From contig OX940870.1 of NCBI GenBank assembly GCA_954871525.1, forward strand, positions 3,937,501 through 4,001,500: a stretch of 64,000 bases of DNA. Reading direction: 5' to 3'. Position 1 is the first letter of the stretch, and each line of letters starts with the position of its first letter. Below, piece after piece: positions 12,980 through 22,747 of the stretch. The position numbers and the translations under genes were made by a program. Below the pieces are notes generated by a model, which did no database searches, was not told the origin of the DNA, and saw only the letters and a program-made list of their open reading frames with translations. This DNA comes from Parietaria judaica. Taxonomy: Eukaryota; Streptophyta; Magnoliopsida; Rosales; Urticaceae.

Positions 12980-15621
12980 TTACTTGCGTCTCGACAACAA
13001 TTTGCTCTCCTCTCTCATACCTTTCGAAATCGGGAACATGTTGAATCTTGTTGAGCTTTACATGGACTCCAACAAGCTCGCCGGTCCAATCCCGGCGTCT
13101 TTGTACAGCTTGCGAAGATTGGAAGGAATCCATCTCCAACGTAATAGCCTCTCCGGCCCGATTTCCGGAGAAATTGGGAAGTTGACCTCTCTTGTAACCC
13201 TAGAGCTGTGGGAGAATAAACTCACCGGAGAAGTTCCGGCCCCTATAGGCAACCTGAGCAGGCTTGAGAATCTGTTGAAAATCTAGAGAAGCTGACTTTT
13301 GTCCGACTTGCAAGAAACCGTTTTATCGGGCGATTGCCGCAAAATATCTGTCGTGACGGGCGGCTCCAGAACTTCACTGCAAATGACAACAATTTTTCGG
13401 GCCCAATCCCTAAGAGCCTGAAAAATTGCTCATCCTTGTACCGTCTCACTCTTCAAGGGAACCAGCTCATCGGCAACATTTCCGAAGTCTTCGGAGTCTA
13501 TCCAATCTTGTACTGGATTGACCTGAGCAACAACAAGCTTAGCGGCGAGCTTTCGCCTCTTTGGGGAATCTCCAAAAATCTCGAGAACTTTCAGCTCAGT
13601 GCAAACTTAATCTCGGGAAAATTACCGCCCGAGATGGGAAAATTGTCTAAACTTTCAAATCTTGACTTGTCTTCCAATAATTTGGTCAGAGAAATTCCCA
13701 AGGAAATAGGAAAATTGTCCTCCATGGTGAAGATTTCCTTGCGTAACAATAATTTATCGGGTCGAATTCCTCCCGAGCTCCGTTCGCTTACCGGACTTCA
13801 GAAACTTGATTTATCGAGCAATAGACTGACCGATTCGATTCCAAAAGGCTTAGGTACGAGCTTAGGGAAACTGTACTACTTGAACATGAGCAACAACGAG
13901 CTGAGTGGCGAGATTCCGGTCGAAATGAGCAAGCTGAGTCAACTCTCGGAGCTTGACTTGAGTCACAATGCTTTCACAGGAGAAATCCCAAGCGATTTTG
14001 ACGAATTGCAAAGCTTGGAGACTCTTAACCTTTCGGACAACAACCTGTCCGGTCAAATTCCGAGCACTTTCGACAAACTTCGTGGACTTGAGTTGGTCGA
14101 CATATCGAACAACCGGCTGTCGGGTCCTCTGCCAAACAACAGTGCGTTCTTAAACGCTTCATTAGAAGCCTTGAAAGGAAACAGAGGGCTCTGCGGTGGG
14201 ATCCTCGAGCGATGCCAAACTGATTCTTCACCCTTACCGCATCACGGAAAATTCAACGTGCATCTCGCTGTCCTTCTTGTTGTCATAGTATTTGTCGTGT
14301 TTCTCTTCTCGCTCGTTGTGGTTCTCAGATTTCGCAAGAAACAAAAAGCGGAATCTGAAGAACCTAACATTCATATGAATACAGACCCGGTTTACTCGGT
14401 TTCAATTTTCGGGAGGAAAATTGAGTACGAAGACATCATGCGAGCCACGGGCGGGTTCGATTCCACGAGGAGCAATCGGGAGCGTTTACAGAGCGGAGCT
14501 TTCTTCGGGGGTAATTGTCGCGGTGAAAAAGCTCCATGGAGAGGCTCGAGCTTTCCGGAAGGAATTCTTGAACGAGATAAGAGCGTTGACCAAGATCCGG
14601 CACCGGAACGTAGTGAGACTCCACGGGTTTTGTTCGAACGAGAGGCATTCATTGTTGGTTTACGAGTACGTGGAGCGAGGGAGCTTGAGATCAGTGTTGA
14701 TCGACGATGACAAAGCTCGGGAATTGAACTGGGAGAAGAGGCTTAATATAATAAAATCAATGGCCGATGGATTGGCGTACATGCACGTGGGTACTTCTCT
14801 GGCAATTATTCACAGAGATATTTCAAGCAAGAATATTTTGCTTCACTCTGACTACGAGGCTTGTATTTCTGACTTCGGCACTGCCAAACTCATGGAGCAA
14901 GACTCTTCCAACTGGACCGCCGTCGCTGGAACTTTTGGCTACGTTGCACCAGGTACGAGTAGGGGTGAAATTTATATTTGGAAATCCAGGTTCAGAAACC
15001 GGAACCGAAAAGACCTGGATAAACTAAATTCTCGAACTGGCATTCGGGCTTGAAAAAACTCGCTAGAACTCGTTTTTTTATTTATTTATAAATATAGTAT
15101 ATGTTACTAAAATCTTCTATTTATTTATAGAAACCCGTGTTTCTAACCTGCATTTCCAGTTCTTACAAAAAAAAATAATAATAATGGAGTTCTTACAAGT
15201 TTCTGGTTCAATGCAAAATGCCATTAATAATGGGTCTTACACCTTACATATGTATACATATACATATGCTAAGCACATCTTATGCTTGTTTGAATTTCGA
15301 GCTGCAGAACTCGCTTACACGATGAAAGTGACAGAAAAATGTGATGTGTACAGCTTTGGAGTGTTAATGGTGGAGGTGATCAAAGGACAACACCCGGGCA
15401 ACCTTACCTTTAACCTGTCATCGCCGGCGAACCGGTCAGCGATAACATTGGAAGACATGTTGGACGACCGCCTTCCAGCTCCGCCACCACAAGAGCTCGT
15501 CGATAAGCTCATAAAAATCATGAAGCTCGCAGTTGCATGTATAAATGAGAACCCACAATCCAGGCCAACCATGAAAGATGTTTCACAGATTCTACTAACT
15601 ATAGTATCCCATTCCTCATGA

Positions 15622-16065
15622 AATGTATCTAGATGTGTGACAGATTCTGTAACTGTAAGAAATTCAAGTAGCGTGTTTGTTAATATTTATTAGTTACTGC
15701 GAGGATATTTTTTCAAAACAATTATCATTCTAGTGAAAATTATTGTACAGAATCAGTCATTTTACTTTAGTAAAGAAAAGAGTACATAGTTGTTTATGTA
15801 TGGTGTTGACTTGCTTAATCTCACATAAACAAATCTCCAACACCCTCATTGGGATTTTTATAATTTAAAATAAAAAATTGTTATACAGGCTTTCCAAATT
15901 CCTCCTGTAATTTGAATTGAAGAATGCAAAGTTAAATTTCTTTTCCTACATCTCGCGGTAGTGTCTTACATAATCCCGCAAAAGGCACGCGCAGTTTCCC
16001 GAGTCAACGAAATCTAGCTGTAACATTCTTTTATTGCTGAGATTAATGTACTTTAAATCTGGTGA
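15622..16065. other. Intergenic, 3' side of receptor kinase remnant
   Basis: Presumed 3' UTR and flank of the broken kinase gene. I see no gene. The last eight bases (TCTGGTGA) are one copy of the target duplication of the hAT element that follows. Confidence 0.5.
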
Positions 16066-16689
16066 CAGGGCCGGCCCTGAGTATTCGGGGGCCCTAGGCG
16101 GTTTATTTTCATGAAGCTCTTAATTAGTGATATTGATGATAAACTCAAACACTTATTTATAGAATCACCATTGCGATAAAATTCACACACAGACAATGTG
16201 GTACAAAAATATTAAATTCTTAACGAAGTAGAAAACATTAAAAAAAATTATATGTTAGCGAAATAGGAGAAAATATACAGTACAAGAAAAATTTATATTA
16301 AAATATTTAAAAAATATTAACAATAAGAAAATTTATTTTTAGTAACTCTAATAAAAACTTTATTTAAAAAAATATACATTTCTCTGATAATTAATTATTT
16401 ATTTATAACTACTTAGATAGAAAGAAAAGAACAAGTCAAACTATCACAGTTTTATTTAAAAAAAAACATTTAGAAAGAGGAAAAAAAAAACAATATAGCA
16501 ACACGGGATGTCGTGAGTGAAAATAAGGTGGGCTTTCACGCACCAAGCCACCAACTAAATATAATATAAACATTTATGAGTTAAATAATATTTATCAAAA
16601 GTTTAAGCCTTTTCATCTAAGTTTATTTTAATCGTTTTATTAGAGCCCTAAGCACGGGCCTCGTCCACCTATGCCTAAGGCAAGGTTTG
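16066..16689. mobile_element. Non-autonomous hAT-type element (624 bp)
   Basis: The element begins CAGGGCCGGCCCTGAG and ends near GCCTAAGGCAAGGTTTG, with related subterminal blocks (GGGGGCCCTAGGC on the left; AGAGCCCTAAGC and GCCTAAGGC on the right). It is flanked by a perfect 8-bp direct repeat TCTGGTGA (16058-16065 and 16690-16697). An 8-bp duplication and a CAGGG-type end are typical of hAT transposons. The interior is AT-rich and carries no transposase. The right terminus has diverged from the left, so the inverted repeat is imperfect and the element is probably old. Confidence 0.75.
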
Positions 16690-18046
16690 TCTGGTGAGGT
16701 TGTTACTTGTTACCATTCCCATCAACGTAACAGGCAAGGTGAAGATTTCCTGAAGGATCGTAAACCTACCCATAAATAGTGATATTTTTCATTTGTATTA
16801 TTCCAAACCCTATTTCCTTTTTTTGTGTTTTTTAAGTAACAAATTTAATTGAGATTCCAATTCACCTAGCGAATTTTTAAATCTTGTTAACTTTATAAAT
16901 TTATAAAAAAAAAAAAAAAAAAACCAGTGCTACTAAACTATAAATGCTACAAAAGTAGTAAAGCAAATCCGAACCAGAAGTTATATCTACGAATATATCC
17001 TATTATAAAATATTATTCTATTTAAGTAAGTTTTTCATTATCGAATATTAATTTAATAATATTTTCGAATATTAATTTATCAGTATTGCTTCGCTTTACA
17101 ATTGAGAAGAGCGACAGCTTGTTTAGTAGAATTACCAATAGCATTGTTGGCATAAAAAAAAGGTCAATATAAAGCGCATATATGTTGGTAAATCTTACGA
17201 TAAAAACACTTGTGTTGATTTTAACGGTCCTTATAAAGTTCGGTGACCACTTGCAAATTATGTGTTAATTTAGACAACAACCGTGATTTATAATATCGAT
17301 CCGAAGACCCTTAATTCGACTCCACTTTGACCAAATTTAGCCCACATAACATCAGTCTTCAGGCCTTGCTACAACTATTTTCATACAGGTAGATGTACCT
17401 AATGTTTTCATCGATGTCATTGATCAAACATCAGAATTTAGTCATTGAAAAACGACTCATAAACATCAGAATTTATTGAATAACCAAAGGTACCAGCACA
17501 GCACCAAGCAAGAGCAACACGTGAGCTGCATCATCAGCATTGCACAGCAACCAGGTCCAAACTTTTATAAGAAAGACAAATAAAGCGTAGAGAGACATTA
17601 AAATCATCAGATTATAAGCTTGAAGCATCATCAGTTATCATTCTCTTACCAACTGGACTGGAATATCATCAACACACAAAATTCGACATCTACGGTATAT
17701 ACTGCATCAACAGCTACCTCGAGATTCAGATTCGCTCTCTTCTCGAACGAAACTATATAAGCCAATAAATCACCCATATAAGTGAATAAACACAATCATG
17801 CTCATGTTAACAGCCTAACAATCCCAGAAACGCACTGCATGAACTTAAGAGGTTAACATCATAATAACAGAGACGATACAAAATCTACCACCGAAACTAG
17901 AACTAACAGATTCGAATCCAACACAGAAATGTTTAACCTTCCAAAGAAACCGCAGGCAGTAATTTTAACATTTGATGAACTCTAGTACTTCTCCCAAGTA
18001 TGAACTCCGACACCACGCTCAAGCCAAGTTGACTTTCCGATCTTCT
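16690..18046. other. Intergenic, 3' flank of SC35
   Basis: AT-rich and non-coding. There is an A tract of about 20 near 16905-16923 and a short duplicated motif (cgaatattaattta) at about 17043 and 17073. The part near 17500-18046 may include the 3' UTR of SC35. No gene seen. Confidence 0.5.
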
Positions 18047-19629
18047 TCACTCCTACAGAACAGAAATCCAAAGATGAGCAATTTCGGACACTATTTTTAT
18101 ACTTCACCAATAAGTATTCCCATAATTCTATAGAACTTACATCGGCATCAGATTTACGAGGGCTCCGAGAATCCCGCGATCTGCCACGTGGTGAACCTTC
18201 TTTCGGAGCCGGAGAGCGCTCATTGAGATCGCGTATTTCAGGATTCTCAGCCCTTGTGGGTGTCCTTTGAGGAGAAGGGCTTCGACGAGATTTAGGGCTA
18301 CGCCGAGCAGGTGAGGCACTTTTGGCGTATACCCGATTAGATGTCAGGAAAAACATAAAAACATCTAATTAAAAAATAAAGCAACATCTTGCACCTGTCA
18401 TAGGACCGGCTCCGGCTCCGGCTCCGGCTGCGTCGCTCATCGTCGTACCTTCCTCTTCTGCGGTCTCTATCGTATTCAGGACTCACGCTGCCGCTCCGGC
18501 TACGATAGCGATCCCTATCATTTCTATGGTGCATGTCTCGGTCGTATCGGTCCCTACTTCTACTACGGCTTCGACTCCGACTCCGACTCCTCCTTCTGTC
18601 CCGGTCCCTGTGATCATCACGATGCCTGAAAACACAATAATAAGTAGAAAAAAAGGTATGCTGATGTCTCGAGAAAAAAACTATCTTGGTTAATAATTTA
18701 TGAAATAACTGGCGCTCAAAGCATATGCATTAGCTTTGTATGATAATTGACTAAACTAGAGACAAAAGTCTAACCTTGGACGAGGGCTACGGCTACGGCT
18801 TCTCGACCTGCCTCTTTCTTTCGAAGCCGACTCAATTATCCTTCCCTTCTGACTATAAGAGGAAAAAAAAAAAAAAACCCGGATTCTTCAGAATATCGGA
18901 AACCAAAGTACCGTCTGACACTGGTATTTACTGAACCACAGACAGACATAACAAGACCACATACAGCAAATAACAAAAGGAGTCTAAATACAGATGAAAC
19001 CCGAGAACCGCGAACATGTACCAAAAGAGTGGTCTATGAAATACCATTTAACACTTACATCTTCTCGGCATTGGGACCATACTTAGCAAACTGAACCATA
19101 ATCTCTCTGCCATCAACAACTCTTCCTGTAACACCAAGAAACGAAGAACAACATACCAATTATACCATAATTCACACACTACAATAAAAACCAGTACTTG
19201 ATCGAAAACAAACGACGAACCATCGAGCTTCTCCACGGCCTTCTGGGCCTCATCCGAATACTTATACCGCACAAACGCGAACCCTCGCGATTCGCCAGTC
19301 CTGAACCAAACACCCCCCACGACGCCATTAACGGAACCATAATTCTCGACTCCTACATAAAGCATTGAGAAAAGACGAACCATACCTTCGGTCCCTGGGA
19401 ATGAACACGTCGACAACCTTCCCGTACCTGTCGAAGAGCGGGAACAGATCATCCGCAGTAGTACCTACGCAAAATCGACGATAAAAATCCGGAAAAAAAA
19501 AAAAAAAAAAAAAAAAAACAGAGAGGAAGCTTGAATTCGAAAATGGAGGTTACGAAAAGTGATGTTGAGGACGAGGAGCGAGTAGGTGTCTCTAATGTCC
19601 GGCGGGCCAGCCCTGCCGAAGTGCGACAT
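18047..19629 (-). CDS. SC35: Serine/arginine-rich splicing factor SC35 (SRSF2 type)
   Basis: Eight coding exons are inferred: 19554-19629, 19386-19464, 19221-19300, 19059-19125, 18775-18852, 18395-18625, 18141-18318 and 18047-18052, giving about 264 aa. All introns are GT-AG and frames join cleanly. The N-terminus MSHFGRAGPPDIRDTYSLLV is near-identical to plant SC35. One RRM spans about residues 16-95, with RNP2 LLVLNI and RNP1 RGFAFVRY (57-64). The rest is an RS domain with Arg-Ser dipeptides and Asp/Arg stretches. The family binds exonic enhancers and recruits U1 and U2AF in nuclear speckles. The very short last exon (Glu-stop) is the least certain part, because the open frame also continues past that donor. 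A run of 26 A (19493-19518 on plus) forms the pyrimidine tract of intron 1. Confidence 0.92.
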
Positions 19630-21653
19630 GGCGGAGCTAGGGTTTCTCTCTGGTTCCTTCCGATACGAGCGTGCTTTCGGATAATGTGCGAATTGCCGAA
19701 CCCAGACCCGAACCTCAGGTCAGGAGGAGAGAGGGAAAGTGAAAAAGGACTAGAATCTTCTGCCTGCCCTATCTACATGAATAAAATCGGCTTCCCCCAC
19801 ATCCTTATATTTTGCACGAATACGCCCCTGCTTTTGTCCTCGTTTTCATATTTGCTACTTATACTCTCAAAATGTACTATTTGTTAATTATTTGATAGTT
19901 TTTTTCCTACACCTTCTACAAAAATACATCTATCTGTATAAAATTTCTGTACGACAGTTGTTAAAGTGTACTATTGACGTAAACAAACTTGTTTGTCTTA
20001 ATCGCAAATTCACTACATACACTTTTCAGAAAGCACGGTTCAAAATTCATGAGACATAAATACGTGTATTTTTTACTCTAAGAACGAGAGATGCATTATA
20101 ATTTTAGCCAATAATATCACTTTATTAAACAACAAAAAAAAGTGTAGTCTTGATATCTACTTCGTTTTCTTTTGTATACCCTTTGTCGTTTTTATTTTTG
20201 ATATATCATTCTATGTTTGCATTTTGAATATTTTCTTTTACTTTATAAATTCAAATTTCGCAAACAATAAACATCCAATTCCAATCCAATGTATACTTTA
20301 GTTTCCTTCACAATTTATAAATTTAACGTACGTGACTTACTTTTTTTAGTTTTACTAATTTGTTATCATTTAACATTAAAAAAAACGACATGAAGTAACA
20401 TTTTAACGAAAAAAGAGAAAAAGACAAATCGTCGTTTACGTTTAGCCGCAAGTGTACGAGCTTGCACGTAATTAAGAATTTAGATAGCCCATTAAAATCA
20501 AGATTTAACAATTAACTTTATTTGTCATATTTAGAAAGAAAGAAAGAAAAAACATACAAACGGGAATTTTCTTATATCTACACAAAGTTAATTTTTATCT
20601 TCTTTGCCACCTTAAATCCAAATCTTCAAATTAATGTCGTTTACATATTTCTTGTCCTTGAACATAGTTAAAGTTGACATCCCAAATTATAATCCCAACC
20701 ATAAACTGAGTAACCATACGGGATATATGACACTCAACTCTTAAGCTTAACTTAATGCTAAAAATAAAATAATATGCAAAGTAAATTATTAATAAATAAC
20801 AAATCTAAAAAGAGTTCAATGGTTGATTTGGATCCTAAATACCTCGTGGCCCATTTTTGAAAGGCATCGTACGAAGATGGGCCTTATAATTAGGCTCCAC
20901 AATCTTCGCCACGTGCAATAAATTCTTATCAAATATTTAAAATAAAGTCTCCGCGGGTCCAAATAAATATAAGAATTCCCTTCACACTGACCATATTTAT
21001 GAATATAAAACATTAGAATTTTGAACTCCAAGTTTCCAAACTTAATTACATAGAAAGCTCGTTTACTACATGCATATACTAAACATATATGAGTCAATAA
21101 AGCAATGATCATAACGTAAAGATGTGCTATTTTGATGTTAGATGGCTAAAGTGCGTGTTTAGTGTCAAACTCGTGTGCCCAACTACCAGTCGTTTAGGAC
21201 AGTTAGCCAAGAAGACACTTCGTTGTGGTTTTGTGACTCATTATCCATGAAATTCAAAATCCAAATCTGAATGTTTTAAAAACAAAACAAAAATAATAAC
21301 AAAATTGGGTAATAACATTTTGAACTTTTTTCCCTCTTCTTCTCTCATACTCATTAATATTCCTTTGTACTTTTGTCTTCAAGTGACACAGTTATAGAAT
21401 AATTACTCAAGAATGGAACTAGGAAGAGTGAGAAATTGATTGATGATCAATTAAATTTAGGAAGTTTGGACCATCCACATAGGTAGATGAGACGGGACGA
21501 GAACATGTGACATTTTTATTATATTATTTTATTATTTGGTGACTAATTAAATAAGTCAAGTAGCTACATTTAAAAGAATCTCCGACACTATGACACGCTG
21601 AGAAAGCTTTCTGCTCTTTGCTTCCCAGAAAGATCGAAGAAGAACAAGAGAAA
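19630..21653. other. Intergenic between SC35 and the sugar transporter (divergent promoters)
   Basis: The two genes are transcribed away from each other, so this 2-kb stretch should hold both promoters and 5' UTRs. It is AT-rich with no open frame of merit. A CACGTG core lies near 20909. No transposon was identified. Confidence 0.5.
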
Positions 21654-22716
21654 ATGGCGGGAGGAGGGTTCGCCGTTGACGGGCCGGTCAACGGCTACAA
21701 CGGCAAGATCACGGCGTCCGTGGTGGTCACGTGCATCGTCGCTGCTTCTAGCGGCCTCATATTTGGCTATGACATCGGAATCTCAGGTCCGTTTTAGTTT
21801 CTTCTTGGTAGAATTTAGCCTATGTTTTATATTTTCAGATAGTTTTCTTTCTCCTAACAATTTCAACTCACTTATGTAATTGACAACTTCATAAAATTTG
21901 CTTAAGCTTTGTTTTCAAACTAGAACAATGGAGATAGCCAATACCAGTTCATGACCTACCTTCAAACAAGATAGAGTTGACGCTGACTCTGTTGCCATTA
22001 AATTTATTCAAACATCGTCATTACGTTCTCAATCTTTATTTTGAGTAACACCATAGAGCTCTTTCACTTTTTCATTAAATTTATATGAGTAAAAGACGGC
22101 ATATGTTCCCATTCTTATTCAAACATCGTTATTACGTTCTCAATCTTTATTCGTGTTACATATTCTCAAAGTCTTGAATAAGAATAAGAACATATGCCGT
22201 TGTTTACCCACATAAATTTAATTAAAAATTGAAGGACCTTAATCGAAACTAACATTTTAAGACTTGAAAATATATGTTGAAAAAAAAAATTAAGAAGCTA
22301 ATGTATGATGTTTAAATAAGAATAGAAGGTCATTTACCCTAAAATAAATTATAATTATTAAAGTTAAGCAAATTTCCCAAAACGACAATATTATGGGCTA
22401 CAATTCAACGATTTAGACATTTAGTCACCACAAAATCATCATTTCCATGGTCCCTCTGATATTAATCTAATATCAACTAATTTATGTCTCTGTCTCTTAT
22501 CCAGTTCGGCAAATACTTTAAGTTATTGCTGGGGTTGACTAATAATTAATGAAAAAATAATTTTAATGTAATTTTGTATGGAAATACTCTTTATATTATT
22601 TACTGTAAACCTAGCATCACAACATTATAAAAAAAACTATAATGGGTAGCTAGATTTCTCAAGGTTCATGTCATGTAAATATGTAATGTTAGTTTAACTT
22701 AAATACTTGAGCTTTA

Positions 22717-22747
<31 letters not shown>

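Larger units (their letters stand above)
2351..15621 (+). pseudogene. LRR receptor-like kinase (MIK2-like), broken by two Copia insertions and two frameshifts
   Basis: The host segments are 2351-2525, 7894-8304, 12985-14952 and 15308-15621. They read in order: a hydrophobic signal peptide, an LRRNT_2 domain (NDEEAQALLKWKSSL), many LRRs of plant type (LxxLDLSxNxLSGxIP), a transmembrane segment near 14260-14330, and a Ser/Thr kinase domain with VAVKK lysine, HRD loop (IIHRDISSKNILL) and DFG. The only intron that looks native (14953-15307) splits the codon of the APE glutamate, as in MIK2-like relatives. When each Copia element and one copy of its target duplication are mentally removed, the reading frame continues across both sites, so the gene was continuous there before insertion. 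Two lesions are independent of the transposons: a shift near 13265-13285 inside an LRR, and a shift with apparent loss of part of the glycine-rich loop near 14460-14480. The family is normally about 1,000 residues and surface-located. This copy cannot make a full receptor. The MIK2-like assignment is from memory of the family. Confidence 0.9.
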
